Positions 17,328-26,983 of a stretch of 64,000 nt of DNA are shown piece by piece. A model generated the notes under the pieces. It was not told the origin of the DNA. It did not search any database and saw only the letters and a program-made list of their open reading frames with translations. Position 1 is the stretch's first letter, and each line of letters starts with the position of its first letter. Position numbers and translations under genes: made by a program. The DNA comes from Mucilaginibacter gossypiicola. GTDB lineage: Bacteria > Bacteroidota > Bacteroidia > Sphingobacteriales > Sphingobacteriaceae. The stretch is taken from positions 62,001 through 126,000 of the forward strand of contig NZ_FOCL01000019.1 in assembly GCF_900110105.1 (NCBI RefSeq). Direction: 5' to 3'.

Positions 17328-17660
17328 TTAATGACCGCGCGGTGCATAAACAATAATACAAGCACCTATCAGCGCAATCAAAGCACCGACAATATCATAA
17401 CGATCGGGTTTAAACCCGTCTACTTTCCAGGCCCAGATCAGCGCCATAACAATAAAAATACCGCCATAAGCGGCGTATACCCGTCCAAAATTAGCCGTTT
17501 GCCATGTTGCCACTATACCATAAAGCGCCAGGATTATGCCACCCGCTATTCCGAACCAAAGTGGCTTACCCTCTTTTAGCCAAAGCCAAACCAAATAGCC
17601 GCCGCCTATTTCAAATAAGCCGGCCAGCAAAAACAAAGCAAAAGAGCGGATAATTGCCAT
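17328..17660 (-). CDS. YnfA family small membrane protein
   Basis: Four-helix protein of the YnfA (UPF0060) family, distantly related to small multidrug resistance proteins. Family segments are LLAGLFEIGGGYLVWLWL (about 11-28), GRVYAAYGGIFIVMALIWAW (about 54-73) and the C-terminal DIVGALIALIGACIIVYAPR (about 88-107). 110 residues is the exact family size. Transport of biocides has been proposed for some members, but no substrate can be inferred here. Stand-alone gene with ATG at 17660. Confidence 0.93.
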   Translation of the reverse strand: MAIIRSFALFLLAGLFEIGGGYLVWLWLKEGKPLWFGIAGGIILALYGIVATWQTANFGRVYAAYGGIFIVMALIWAWKVDGFKPDRYDIVGALIALIGACIIVYAPRGH

Positions 17661-17726
17661 TATTAAAATTTATGACTGATAACTATGCTAAAGATATAAA
17701 AATGGCTAAAAAGGCTTAAAGCAATC

Positions 17727-17754
17727 ATAAAAAAGGCCTCCTTTAGTGGAGGCC
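17727..17754 (-). terminator. Rho-independent terminator of the dinB-like gene
   Basis: On the reverse strand, GGCCTCC pairs with GGAGGCC around ACTAAA and is followed by a T run (the A7-8 run at 17727-17734 on the forward strand). It begins 25 bases after the DinB-family stop codon at 17779. Confidence 0.8.
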
Positions 17755-17778
17755 CTTAAATACGCTTATAAATCGCAT

Positions 17779-18303
17779 TTAACTTCTGTCATAAAATGCA
17801 GGTGGTTCAATTCCAAGCGAACGCAGGTAAACATAAGCCTGGCCACGGTGATGAATTTCATTGTCTATCAGGTACTGGATGATACTATTAGCAACACCTT
17901 CATATTGCCCGAAAGCTAAAACCGTTTCCTGAAAACGCTCTGGCAGGATCTGCGCCCAATAAGTAGTGATGGCTTCAGTAGCATCATCCCACAACCTTAA
18001 CAGATCATTTTTTGAATGAGCTTCAACTTTCCCGGTATGATGATCAAGTCCTGCAATTGGGGTCCAGTCATCTGTTACAATACCTTTTACGCCCGGAGCC
18101 CCCATACTGATGATTTCTTTCACCATTTCCGAAAATGGGCGCATCCCTCCTATCGAATAATTAAAAAGTGCTTCCTGTGGAAAAGCTTCGATTAAGCGGC
18201 GGGTTACACGGCGCTGACCGAGCCAGCTTTGTAAAAATTGATCGGGTGTATAAACAGATGCTGCTGCAGTTTCTGTTGGTTGTTGAATGGTATTGGTTTC
18301 CAT
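17779..18303 (-). CDS. DinB family protein
   Basis: Four-helix-bundle protein of the DinB/YfiT-like metal-dependent superfamily, often linked to thiol (e.g. bacillithiol) transferases or stress. Typical features are the N-terminal LQSWLGQRRVTRRLIEAFP, the central GLDHHTGKV, and the C-terminal IDNEIHHRGQAYVYLRSLG. In the last, His-His-Arg-Gly-Gln is the family's metal-site signature. 174 residues from the ATG at 18303 (the frame also extends to a GTG at 18342). Followed by its own terminator, so it is a monocistronic unit or the end of one. Confidence 0.9.
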   Translation of the reverse strand: METNTIQQPTETAAASVYTPDQFLQSWLGQRRVTRRLIEAFPQEALFNYSIGGMRPFSEMVKEIISMGAPGVKGIVTDDWTPIAGLDHHTGKVEAHSKNDLLRLWDDATEAITTYWAQILPERFQETVLAFGQYEGVANSIIQYLIDNEIHHRGQAYVYLRSLGIEPPAFYDRS

Positions 18304-18383
18304 TGTATTGTTTTGTTTTTGATTACAATACAAAGTAACCACGCGGTGGTGACAGCCCTATGTCAGCAGGAAAAAAAGAAAAA

Positions 18384-18731
18384 TCAACTATTTGTATTTT
18401 GGATAAATTCCACTACCTGTTGCTGCTCATATTGCGAAAGCGATCCCTCGGAATAATGCCATTTAGCGTTAGTATCGCTCTCAAACCTAATCTGTCCTAA
18501 ATAATCGGGGTTCTTTTTATCATCAAGCAGCGGTTTACTTTCACCTATTTCGGGAGCTATTTCCTGAATTTCAAAAAGGATAGCTTCTCCGTCGTTACCA
18601 CCCTTGTAAAGTTTGTACAAACCGGTGGCATTTAATTCATGATTTGTAGATTGATGCAGCACCGGCTCTATGATGATATTTCTTTGCACGCCGTTGTCGC
18701 CGGTTACGTTATGGTTAACTGTGTGGATCAT
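18384..18731 (-). CDS. Hypothetical protein, 115 aa
   Basis: Small soluble acidic protein without signal peptide or membrane helix. The pattern GLYKLYKGGNDGEAILFEIQE suggests a short beta-rich fold, and the C terminus is Gln-rich (SLSQYEQQQVVEFIQNT). I do not recognise the family. Coding is supported by a clean ATG at 18731, full-length open frame and its position in an all-reverse-strand run between dinB-like and UMF1 genes. Confidence 0.6.
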   Translation of the reverse strand: MIHTVNHNVTGDNGVQRNIIIEPVLHQSTNHELNATGLYKLYKGGNDGEAILFEIQEIAPEIGESKPLLDDKKNPDYLGQIRFESDTNAKWHYSEGSLSQYEQQQVVEFIQNTNS

Positions 18732-18772
18732 GGCTTATGTTTTTATATAGTACAAGCCTGTGGTCAAATTGT

Positions 18773-20101
18773 TTAAGCTTCTACTTCAACACGCTGTTTA
18801 CGGAGTTTATTTTCTGTAAACATCAGCACAATAAGCATAATTAAACCCAACACAAAAAAGCCATCGAGCGCAAGTGTCGAGTCGCGCATCTCATTAGTTA
18901 CAGCTTCTACAAAGCCAAAACAAAATAAGCCTACCACAATCGACAGCTTCTCGGTAACATCATAAAAGCTGAAATAAGATGCCGTATCGGGAATATTTTC
19001 CGGAAGATATTTAGAGTAAGTTGAACGGGATAGCGATTGCACTCCGCCCATCACTATGCCGATAACCACCGCAGCAACATAAAACTGGGCGGAGTTGGTG
19101 ATAAAATAGGCATACAAACAAATGGCCGACCATACCGCTACCAAACCTACCAACGTACGTACATTCCCAAATTTTTCGGATGATTTGGATGCAATCAACG
19201 CCCCGGGAACGGCAACAACCTGGATAATAAGAACAATAGAGATCAGCGCAGCATCGGGCATGTGCAGCTCCTTTGCCGCAAAATTAGCCGCAACCAGCAT
19301 AATGGTTTGCACGCCTATGGAGTAAAGGAAAAACGAGGCGAGAAAACGTTTTAACAATGGCATATTCCGTACTTTTCCGAAAACCTTCGCCAGTTCTTTA
19401 AAACCACCAGTTATGACGTTATAATTATGCTTGCCGGCATTCGGCTGTCCCTTTGGCAGCAAGTGGAACGGGATAATGGAAAAACCTATCCACCATACAA
19501 AAACCATCAGGAACGAGATACGTGCAGGCAGCCAGTCATCAGTAATACCAAACCAATTTGGCTCAAGCACTACAATGAAGCACAACACCTGCACAACGAT
19601 GCTGCCAACATAACCATAAATAAAGCCTTTGGCACTTACGGCATCCTGCTTATCGGGTGTTGCTATTTGAGGCAGGTATGAATTATAAAACACAAAACCA
19701 CCGCAATAACCAATAGAAGCAAGACCAAAGCACAGCATCGGGATTTCCAATCCTACGCCGGGTTTAAAGAAAAATAAACCGGCACAGGCTAAACTGCCCA
19801 GCCAGGTAAACAATTGCAGGTATGATTTTTTATTGCCCCGATAATCGGCTATGGAAGTAAGGATTGGTAAAATAGCCGCAACCACGAGATAGGATAAACC
19901 AAGAATATAATTTGATAAAACAGTATTAACATACCTGTGCCCCAGGAAAGTTACCATTTGGGTGTTTTTTGAATTGAACTTGGTAACCTCCACAAAGTAT
20001 GCGGGAAAAATGGTAGAGGTGATAACGATATTGTATGACTGATTGGCCCAGTCAAACATGCACCAGGCCCAAATGGTTTTCTTGTTATTTTTTGCTTCCA
20101 T
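18773..20101 (-). CDS. MFS transporter, UMF1 (Atg22-like) family, copy 2
   Basis: Second UMF1 carrier, closely similar along its length to the product of 15010-16332. It shares WCMFDWANQSYN, LTSIADYRGNKK, VMGGVQSLSRSTYSKYLPE and SYFSFYDVTEKLSIV. 442 residues with twelve predicted helices. ATG at 20101 aligns with the paralogue's start. The two copies have the same orientation with five unrelated genes between them, which suggests an old local duplication. Substrate unknown. Confidence 0.9.
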   Translation of the reverse strand: MEAKNNKKTIWAWCMFDWANQSYNIVITSTIFPAYFVEVTKFNSKNTQMVTFLGHRYVNTVLSNYILGLSYLVVAAILPILTSIADYRGNKKSYLQLFTWLGSLACAGLFFFKPGVGLEIPMLCFGLASIGYCGGFVFYNSYLPQIATPDKQDAVSAKGFIYGYVGSIVVQVLCFIVVLEPNWFGITDDWLPARISFLMVFVWWIGFSIIPFHLLPKGQPNAGKHNYNVITGGFKELAKVFGKVRNMPLLKRFLASFFLYSIGVQTIMLVAANFAAKELHMPDAALISIVLIIQVVAVPGALIASKSSEKFGNVRTLVGLVAVWSAICLYAYFITNSAQFYVAAVVIGIVMGGVQSLSRSTYSKYLPENIPDTASYFSFYDVTEKLSIVVGLFCFGFVEAVTNEMRDSTLALDGFFVLGLIMLIVLMFTENKLRKQRVEVEA

Positions 20102-20189
20102 TGCGGGCTTAAAAGTATGGAAATTTAGGGGAGGATCATTACAGAAATGCTAAACAAATACGTTGAAATTATATAGGCGGGCAATAATG

Positions 20190-20690
20190 CTAACTATGTT
20201 TTGCCTGCAAATAAATTACGCTGAAGGTTATTATCCAAATCAATATCATTAATAAGATCCCCAAATTGAATTCTTTTTGCTTTTCAGGAGTGTCTATACA
20301 ATTTTTGTATTCCCATTTAACGCCATATTTATCTTTAAGGATGTTTGCAATATGCTCTGCTAATTTGTAGCAACCCGTTTTGCGAAGATCGTTTAACTCT
20401 TCAAACACAACGAAACTGCATAGCAAATGAAGTTCGTCGCCATTCTTAATATAGATTTCCGACGATGTGATTGGGTTTTGTCCCCGAGTTATTCCCTGAC
20501 TTGATGTTATAAGCACCTGACAACCTTTATTCACCGGGATTGTCTTGTTTTTTTTCATATCATGAAACACAATATTATCAGCATTCAATCGCAATCTGAT
20601 TTCAAAACTCCGTTCTGAAGAATGAGAAGTGATTACCAATAGATTTGGCTCTTCTTCTCTGAAAAATAAACCGGCAAACCTTGTAAACAT
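20190..20690 (-). CDS. Hypothetical C-terminally membrane-anchored protein
   Basis: A 166-residue protein with a soluble, beta-rich N-terminal part (about 1-140; FEIRLRLNADNIVFHDMKKN). It ends in one transmembrane helix (about 143-163, LGILLMILIWIITFSVIYL) and a five-residue tail, so it is likely tail-anchored with the domain in the cytosol. The family is not recognised. ATG at 20690; divergent from the membrane-protein gene at 20772 with an 81-base shared upstream region. Confidence 0.6.
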   Translation of the reverse strand: MFTRFAGLFFREEEPNLLVITSHSSERSFEIRLRLNADNIVFHDMKKNKTIPVNKGCQVLITSSQGITRGQNPITSSEIYIKNGDELHLLCSFVVFEELNDLRKTGCYKLAEHIANILKDKYGVKWEYKNCIDTPEKQKEFNLGILLMILIWIITFSVIYLQAKHS

Positions 20691-20771
20691 ACAGCGAAAG
20701 TAAAAAACATAGTTTAGCTTTATTTTGATTTATTGTAGTTTTATCTGGCAAACCTTATCAATCAATAAAAA

Positions 20772-21326
20772 TTGAAAAAACTACTTATCCTTTTACTTAC
20801 TTTAGCAGTTACTCCTATCATTGCCGGTTGCTACGGCATTATTCACGACCAGTTTACGTACACAATCAGCCATGAGTATTTTACAAAATTTAAGTTTTAC
20901 CAATTTGGTTTTATTGAGCCAGGCTACGAAACCGTTTTACCTAACCCAAGGTTGTATGTAGCAATAGTAGGTTTTTTAGCCACCTGGTGGGTAGGATTGA
21001 TCATTGGTATAGGTAACGGGCTGATGGGTTTAATACAAAAAGATCATAAGCTAATGCTCAAAACAATTAGCTATACCGTATTTATCACTTTAATTGCGAC
21101 TGCAATCAGCGGGCTTATCGGCCTGGCTTATGGGTGGTTTTATCTTTCTGGCACCCGGGTCAACTGGTATTTACCAAAGACACTTATTGACAAAAAGAGC
21201 TTCATAGCCGTTGGCTCAATGCACAACTTTGGCTACCTTGGTGGCCTTACAGGCTTAGTTTTAGGGATGATATACCAGGTTGTAAAAGCCTCAAAAAACC
21301 GAACAGTAAGAAAAACTCTTCATTAA
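20772..21326 (+). CDS. Hypothetical multi-pass membrane protein, TTG start
   Basis: Contains a hydrophobic N terminus (LLILLLTLAVTPIIAG), three further helices (about 65-85, 103-125, 155-175) and no recognised domain. It starts at TTG (20772). No ATG occurs before the first loop and the codons after TTG give a normal signal-anchor (MKKLLILL), so the TTG start is accepted. 184 residues. It is followed 10 bases later by the gene at 21337, so the two are probably co-transcribed. Confidence 0.6.
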   Translation: MKKLLILLLTLAVTPIIAGCYGIIHDQFTYTISHEYFTKFKFYQFGFIEPGYETVLPNPRLYVAIVGFLATWWVGLIIGIGNGLMGLIQKDHKLMLKTISYTVFITLIATAISGLIGLAYGWFYLSGTRVNWYLPKTLIDKKSFIAVGSMHNFGYLGGLTGLVLGMIYQVVKASKNRTVRKTLH

Positions 21327-21336
21327 AAATTTCGAC

Positions 21337-21831
21337 ATGTTCAACTACCTCAATTTTACAAATCAATTCGGCTCGTATCTATACGATGATAATTTCCAGG
21401 CTTTTTTAGCAGATACATTTACAGATCTCAGCCCTTACAATGTTTTGAAAAGCGATTACATGCGATCTGAAATATTGGATATCGATTTGGGGTTCACCAA
21501 TGACGATGCTGTTATTGACGAAGATGAGCTGATAATTTTAGAACCAGGCCAGCCGATATTCTCCCATCTGAATATTTACCTTAACCCGGATGTGCAATAT
21601 GTGCTACCATTTGAGATTTCATTTTACGACACCCGGGAAGCCGTTTTCAAAAAAGCCGGCGAACCAACGCTAACCAAACAGGGAGATTCTCCCATACTGG
21701 ATATCCCTTTCCTGATAGATCATTACAAAACAGATAACCTGGTATTAAGTATCGATTACGATCCGGTTAAAAAGCATATTAATTTTATACAGATCAGGGA
21801 TAATAATATTGTGGCACATTTGAAACTGTAA
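21337..21831 (+). CDS. Hypothetical soluble acidic protein
   Basis: A 164-residue protein with no signal peptide or membrane helix and many Asp residues (LDIDLGFTNDDAVIDEDELI). The second half (LVLSIDYDPVKKHINFIQIR) looks like an immunity/SMI1-like or DUF-type beta sheet, but no family can be named. Starts with ATG at 21337, 10 bases after the membrane-protein gene. A convergent terminator-like dyad overlaps its stop codon. Confidence 0.55.
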   Translation: MFNYLNFTNQFGSYLYDDNFQAFLADTFTDLSPYNVLKSDYMRSEILDIDLGFTNDDAVIDEDELIILEPGQPIFSHLNIYLNPDVQYVLPFEISFYDTREAVFKKAGEPTLTKQGDSPILDIPFLIDHYKTDNLVLSIDYDPVKKHINFIQIRDNNIVAHLKL

Positions 21832-21867
21832 CCGGGAAATAAGTTTAAACTTACTCACCTCCCGGTT
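21830..21867. terminator. Convergent terminator-like inverted repeat
   Basis: AACCGGGA (21830-21837, overlapping the stop codon) is the exact complement of TCCCGGTT (21860-21867). The loop contains the self-complementary AAGTTTAAACTT. It lies between convergent genes, so it may stop transcription from both sides, although the U run is weak. Confidence 0.45.
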
Positions 21868-21896
21868 AATATAGGCTATAATGAAAATTACCGCTA

Positions 21897-23636
21897 TCAA
21901 TCAAATATCTCGGGCAGGTGTTTGTAGTTCCCTTTAACGGTCGCCAAAACTTCATCAAACTTACCGCCAAGCATCATTTTGGTCATAGATACGGCCATGC
22001 CCTTAACCATTTTCAGTTCGATATGCGGCGGCATAGCAAGCGCTGTTCCATCGGTATAAACATTCACCAAAACAGGGCCTTTACATTCAAAAGCCTCTGC
22101 TATGCCCTGCTCAAGATCCTGCGGGTCATTTATAGTGATACCCTTGATCCCCATTGACTCGGCAACCATTGTAAAATCAGGATTGTGCATATCAACCTCA
22201 AAATCGGGCAGGCCCATTACCTCCATTTCAAGCTTTACCATACCCAATGCCCGGTTATTAAATACTATGATCTTAATAGGCAGATCATATTGTTTGATGG
22301 TTGCTAAATCACCCAGCAACATAGAAATACCTCCGTCGCCACACATGGCTACTACCTGCCTTTCAGGACAAGCCAGAGCAGCGCCTATAGCATGCGGCAT
22401 GGCGTTGGCCATTGAACCATGAACGAATGACCCAATCATCGACCTCCGGCCGTTGGCACTGATATGCCGGGCGCTCCATACGTTACACATTCCCGTATCG
22501 CAGGTAAAAATCGCATCGGCTGAGGCATGGTCATTTATGATAGCGGCCAAAGCTTCGGGGTGGATTGCATCATGTTTACCATAATCCTCAATATACGCCT
22601 GTTGCTGCTCTTTTACTTTGGCGTGTACGTGCAGCTGGGCATCTAAAAAGCTGCGATCGGCTTTTTCCTTGATCAATGGGATCAGGGCTTTAAGTGTAGA
22701 TTTAATATCGCCATAAAGCCCCATCGTTAATTTTGCCCGACGGCCAAGATTTTCAGGCTTGATATCTATCTGCACTATCTTTTTATCCTGCGGATAGAAA
22801 GGCGTATAAGGAAAATCGGTGCCCAAAAGCACAACAAGATCGCTTTCATGCATACTGTGATAAGCTGCAGGTAAACCAAGCAAACCTGTCATACCAACCT
22901 CATAAGGGTTATCATGCTCCAAAAACATTTTGCCGCGGAAAGAATAACCTACGGGAGCTTTGAGCAATGCCGCCAGTTCAACCACCTCATCGTGTGCATC
23001 GGCACAGCCAATGCCGCCAAAAATGCAGACTTTAGGATGGCGATTGATCAGATCGGCCAGTTGCACTAACTCTTCCCATACCGGGGTGATGTTGGCTTTA
23101 CAAAAGAAATTGTTTACCGACGAATCAATTTCAACAGCATCCTCTCCTGCTACATCGCCAGGCAAACCCAATACGCCAACGCCCTTACGCTGAATAGCGG
23201 TTTGGATAGCTGCCTGTGTCATACGGGGCGCTTGTTTGTTGTTTGCAGCAACCTGGTTATAATAACTGCAATCATCAAAAAGCTTGATCACATTGGTTTC
23301 CTGGAAGTAATTACTGCCAAACTCCTTTGTAGCGCAAGTAGACGCTATGGCCAAAACAGGAGCGCCGGAGCGGTGAGCGTCATAAAGACCATTTACCAGG
23401 TGTACATGCCCTGGGCCGCTACTACCGGCACAGCAGGCGAGACCGCTCAGTTGTGCATCGGCCGAAGCCGCAAAAGCGCCAGCTTCTTCGTTACGTACAT
23501 GGATCCATTTTAATTCGGGCGTTCTGCGAACAGCATCGTTAAGTTCGTTTAAACTATCGCCGGTTATAGCGTAAATACGTTTGATACCGGCCTGTATCAG
23601 CATTTCTACAAGCTGCTCGGCTACTTTTTTTGACAT
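21897..23636 (-). CDS. poxB: Thiamine-diphosphate pyruvate oxidase/dehydrogenase (PoxB-type)
   Basis: Oxidative decarboxylation of pyruvate to acetate and CO2, passing electrons through FAD to the quinone pool at the inner membrane. It has the three TPP-enzyme domains. The N-terminal part has the activating Glu region RNEEAGAFAASADAQLSG (Glu50/51), the middle part is a FAD-type Rossmann domain, and the C-terminal TPP motif runs from GDGGISMLLGD to IIVFNNRALG (about 431-465). 579 residues compares with 572 in E. coli PoxB. PoxB is preferred over acetolactate synthase because of AAYHSMHESDLVVLLGTDFP and the C-terminal layout. The lipid-binding C-terminal peptide of PoxB is not obvious. ATG 23636; single-gene unit. 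Confidence 0.85.
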   Translation of the reverse strand: MSKKVAEQLVEMLIQAGIKRIYAITGDSLNELNDAVRRTPELKWIHVRNEEAGAFAASADAQLSGLACCAGSSGPGHVHLVNGLYDAHRSGAPVLAIASTCATKEFGSNYFQETNVIKLFDDCSYYNQVAANNKQAPRMTQAAIQTAIQRKGVGVLGLPGDVAGEDAVEIDSSVNNFFCKANITPVWEELVQLADLINRHPKVCIFGGIGCADAHDEVVELAALLKAPVGYSFRGKMFLEHDNPYEVGMTGLLGLPAAYHSMHESDLVVLLGTDFPYTPFYPQDKKIVQIDIKPENLGRRAKLTMGLYGDIKSTLKALIPLIKEKADRSFLDAQLHVHAKVKEQQQAYIEDYGKHDAIHPEALAAIINDHASADAIFTCDTGMCNVWSARHISANGRRSMIGSFVHGSMANAMPHAIGAALACPERQVVAMCGDGGISMLLGDLATIKQYDLPIKIIVFNNRALGMVKLEMEVMGLPDFEVDMHNPDFTMVAESMGIKGITINDPQDLEQGIAEAFECKGPVLVNVYTDGTALAMPPHIELKMVKGMAVSMTKMMLGGKFDEVLATVKGNYKHLPEIFD

Positions 23637-23865
23637 GTTTGGGTTGTTTAGCGTTAGTGATGTTGTAATTTCTTATCCATAACACCAAACGCATGCCATT
23701 TGTTAAGGAATTAACAGTCAAATATTTGTAATTAAGATAGTTTTTTGAGTTTTTTGATATACCGTGATTTCATGATAATGAATGATATATCGCAATCTAA
23801 CCAATTAGATATTTCCCCCACACCATCTGTTAATTCCGTTCGTTTACTCAAATAATTTCCCGCTC

Positions 23866-25374
23866 TTAATTGAATTTATACATATCACCATCCGTAAGAT
23901 AATATACAACACCATCAATAACGATCGCAAACTGACCGGCAGGCTGAAAAAGTGACGGAAGATTTGATACAATTTCTTTGCCGGTTTGGGTATCAAATAA
24001 TCTAAATGGCCTTTCAGAGCCTGTAACCCAAAAGGGGGAAGGCACGTGTCCGTAAATTTTACCGGGAGTAAGAATATATTGTAAAGAGGTATTGGGGCCG
24101 TACCAGGACCAAAGCAACCTCCCCGTTTGCAAATCTAACTTCATAATGTCAGAATTTTCAAAAACATATAACCCGGTAGCATCAGCAGCTAACGCACCTT
24201 CATACTTTGCTGCTGCTTTCCACAAAAGCTGGCCCGAATTTTTATCAAATGCGTAAACAAATGCACCCGGTGTATCTAAAAGAGTCGAAATAAAAACCAT
24301 ATTTCCTACCACTAAGGGTCGCGTACCGGGAGAACCGACGTTGCCATCAAGATATAGTGTACGCCACTTTTTTTGGCCGGTAGTGGCATCCAGCGCATTC
24401 AAGGCTACTACACGATCAGCGGTAAACTGCGGAACATGACTATCTGTGATATAAACAACATTATCTTTCTCTGTTGCACGTCCTATACTTGAACCCTGCG
24501 CCAGAAAAGTCCATCTTAATGTACCGTTTTTTGCATTATAAGCTTTTAAAAGGCCATCGTACGTCAATCCTTCACTTGTAGAGCAAAACAGCAAATCGTC
24601 AAACACGCGGGGTACCGGAATAACATATTTACTTTGCCCAAGATGCCACAACTGAGAACCATCAGAAGCTTTGAGCGCATAAATATCTCTGTCGGTTGTG
24701 GAGAAAACTATCCCTTTGTTATATGACATTGATACAGGGCGATCGTATCCAACATTAGCCGGTATAGACCAGATTATTTTGCCCGTTTTTGCATTTAAAC
24801 CATAAACAGAGCATTGCCTGGTTATATCATCTATTGCCTGTACAAACACGGTATCATTTGATATCACCGGTGTCAACCAATGCCCTATATCTTGCCTCCA
24901 CACAAATTGCCCTCCTGTTGTGTAGCAATTAATGCCACCTATCTCGGGGCCTGCGTAGATGAAACCTTTGTCTGCCGGGATTTGAAAATTAAGTGAATCA
25001 ATTTTTCCGGTGGCGCTACTTGCCACTATTTTCCCATTATATGGTAAAGTAGCTAAAACTTTGTTTAGGTAACAACTGGTATCGCTTATGTTTGGAGCAA
25101 CCACTTCTCCATTAAAACTAACGGTATATTTTACCCCAACTGCAGCTGTACCTTTTGCCGCTGACCAATATATTCTTACATTATTCCAGGTGTCAGTCAG
25201 CTTATCAAGCCTGTCAAATTTTATAAATTTAAACGAAAGGGTCTGACTCTCGGGGTTTTTAGGATTATCGGGCGTAGGAGGATTAGGAGCCACTTGTTTC
25301 TTGCAACTATTAAATAACACAACAAGCAGCAAACATAAAAGGGCAACTTTTGGATAAGGTTTGAGGTTTAGCAT
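23866..25374 (-). CDS. PQQ-like beta-propeller lipoprotein
   Basis: Lipoprotein (signal with LFNSCKK lipobox, about 20-26) with a Pro-rich linker (PNPPTPDNPKNPE). A fibronectin-like N domain is followed by a beta-propeller of about seven PQQ-like repeats. Each repeat has the GxLxW pattern (KIIWSIPAN, SQLWHLGQ, GTLRWTFLAQ, GQKKWRTLYL, GQLLWKAAAK, GRLLWSWYGP). Similar propellers occur in BamB and in quinoprotein-like scaffolds. The PQQ active-site Asp/Glu set is not evident, so a binding or scaffold role is more likely than an enzyme. 502 residues; ATG 25374. Divergent from the DUF3500 lipoprotein gene, with 165 bases between. Confidence 0.85.
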   Translation of the reverse strand: MLNLKPYPKVALLCLLLVVLFNSCKKQVAPNPPTPDNPKNPESQTLSFKFIKFDRLDKLTDTWNNVRIYWSAAKGTAAVGVKYTVSFNGEVVAPNISDTSCYLNKVLATLPYNGKIVASSATGKIDSLNFQIPADKGFIYAGPEIGGINCYTTGGQFVWRQDIGHWLTPVISNDTVFVQAIDDITRQCSVYGLNAKTGKIIWSIPANVGYDRPVSMSYNKGIVFSTTDRDIYALKASDGSQLWHLGQSKYVIPVPRVFDDLLFCSTSEGLTYDGLLKAYNAKNGTLRWTFLAQGSSIGRATEKDNVVYITDSHVPQFTADRVVALNALDATTGQKKWRTLYLDGNVGSPGTRPLVVGNMVFISTLLDTPGAFVYAFDKNSGQLLWKAAAKYEGALAADATGLYVFENSDIMKLDLQTGRLLWSWYGPNTSLQYILTPGKIYGHVPSPFWVTGSERPFRLFDTQTGKEIVSNLPSLFQPAGQFAIVIDGVVYYLTDGDMYKFN

Positions 25375-25539
25375 GAATAAAAATAAAGAAATAATTTATC
25401 CCGTCAAAAAGAAAAATACCATCCATCGGCGCCCGTTCACCACTATATAAGCCCTGTTTATCGATAATATTTACCGCCCGGAAAATTTGAGGATACTTTC
25501 GATCAAAGAAAAAAAACAAACATTAAACACCCTTAGATC

Positions 25540-26967
25540 ATGAAAAAGTTAATACTCTTATCCGGAGCAGGCTTACTGATAACGGTTTGCATCCTGGTTG
25601 CCTGTAAAAAGAGCAGCGAAAAAACAACGACTACGACGACTACAACTACAACCGCCACTGCTTCGGTTTCTGCCTTAACCTGTGGCTCGGCAGTAGTGTC
25701 ATCAACAGCAACTGTTAATACAGTATTTAGCGGCAGCGCCACAGTACCGTATACAGGTGGCAATGGCGCAACTTACACCGCAGGTACCGCAATTTCTTCA
25801 ACAGGGGTTACCGGGCTAACAGCAACCCTGGCGGCAGGAACATTAGCCAGTGGTGCTGGTAATATCACGTATGCTATTGCCGGCACACCAACATCAACAG
25901 GTACCGCATCATTTTCCATTACGTTTGGTGGACAAACGTGCAGCTTTACTGTCACTGTAGATGCCGCAAGCACAGCAACTGGCTGCTCCACGTCCACAAC
26001 CATTGCATCAAAAGTAGTTTGCTTAGCTAATGCATTTTTGGCAACGCTTAGTACCAGCCAGCAGGCTTCAGTGGTTTTAGCCTTAAATAAAACCAACGCT
26101 TTAAGATGGTCAAACCTGCCCTGCGGCCTTTCATGCAGAAACGGCTTGGCCTTCAGCAGCTTAACCAGCACCCAATTAGCAGCTGCAAAAGCGGTGGCAG
26201 CAGCAGCCATGGGTACAACCACAGGAGAAGGCTATGATGAATTTACCCAGATAATGGCGGCAGACGATTACCTGGGAACAATGGCCTCGGGATATTCTTC
26301 AGGCAACTATATCATTGCATTTTTAGGAACGCCAACTACCACCGGTAAATGGATGTTGCAATTTGGCGGTCACCATTATGCGCAAAATATCACTTATGAT
26401 GCGGGTGTTGTTACAAGTATAACACCGTTACACCAGGGTGTTGAACCAAAGGGATCATTTACCACAGGAGGAGTAACCTATACCGGGCCGATAGAATCTG
26501 AGCATACTGCTATGCAAAATATGCTTGGCTCTTTTACAAGTTCTGAATTGGCTTCGGCAAAAATATCAGGTACTTTTTCAGACTGCCTGATGGTTCCGGG
26601 ATCAACCACCAATACAATGCCTACTACAAAACAAGGTGTTCAGGTGAGTACGTTGAGTACAGCAGCCCAGGCCAAAGTGTTAGCGGCAATGATGCCATGG
26701 ATCAATGATCTTGACGCTACTTCGGCAGCAGCATTTACTACTATTTATCAAAATGAATTGGCCAATACTTACGTGTGTTATGCAAGCAATACCTCAGGTG
26801 TTGCGGGTTCTGCAACTTCATTTTTAACAACTAATACAGACTATGTAAGGATTGACGGGCCAAGTGTTTGGATAGAGTTTATATGCCAAACTGGTGTGGT
26901 TATTAGCAATCAAATACATTACCATACTGTAATGAGAGATCATACCCGTGATTATATAGGTTTATAA
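25540..26967 (+). CDS. DUF3500 lipoprotein with Thr-rich linker
   Basis: Surface or periplasmic lipoprotein: SPII signal with lipobox LVACKK (about 18-24), then ten consecutive Thr residues. An Ig-like domain with GNGATYTAGTAISSTGVTG (about 70-140) follows. The DUF3500 domain (about 155-470) shows the family's WMLQFGGHHYAQNITYD and ends in an HYHTVMRDHTRDYIGL-type motif. His-rich motifs suggest metal binding, but the domain has no established activity. 475 residues. The HupE/UreJ-like gene follows 16 bases later in the same direction, so the pair is probably one operon. ATG at 25540. Confidence 0.85.
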   Translation: MKKLILLSGAGLLITVCILVACKKSSEKTTTTTTTTTTATASVSALTCGSAVVSSTATVNTVFSGSATVPYTGGNGATYTAGTAISSTGVTGLTATLAAGTLASGAGNITYAIAGTPTSTGTASFSITFGGQTCSFTVTVDAASTATGCSTSTTIASKVVCLANAFLATLSTSQQASVVLALNKTNALRWSNLPCGLSCRNGLAFSSLTSTQLAAAKAVAAAAMGTTTGEGYDEFTQIMAADDYLGTMASGYSSGNYIIAFLGTPTTTGKWMLQFGGHHYAQNITYDAGVVTSITPLHQGVEPKGSFTTGGVTYTGPIESEHTAMQNMLGSFTSSELASAKISGTFSDCLMVPGSTTNTMPTTKQGVQVSTLSTAAQAKVLAAMMPWINDLDATSAAAFTTIYQNELANTYVCYASNTSGVAGSATSFLTTNTDYVRIDGPSVWIEFICQTGVVISNQIHYHTVMRDHTRDYIGL

Positions 26968-26983
26968 AAAATCAACAGAAATT

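Noticed and set aside
25615..25660. ACN-type microsatellite in the DUF3500 gene
   Set aside because: It encodes ten Thr as a linker with mixed Thr codons, so it is selected protein sequence, not an expanding repeat.
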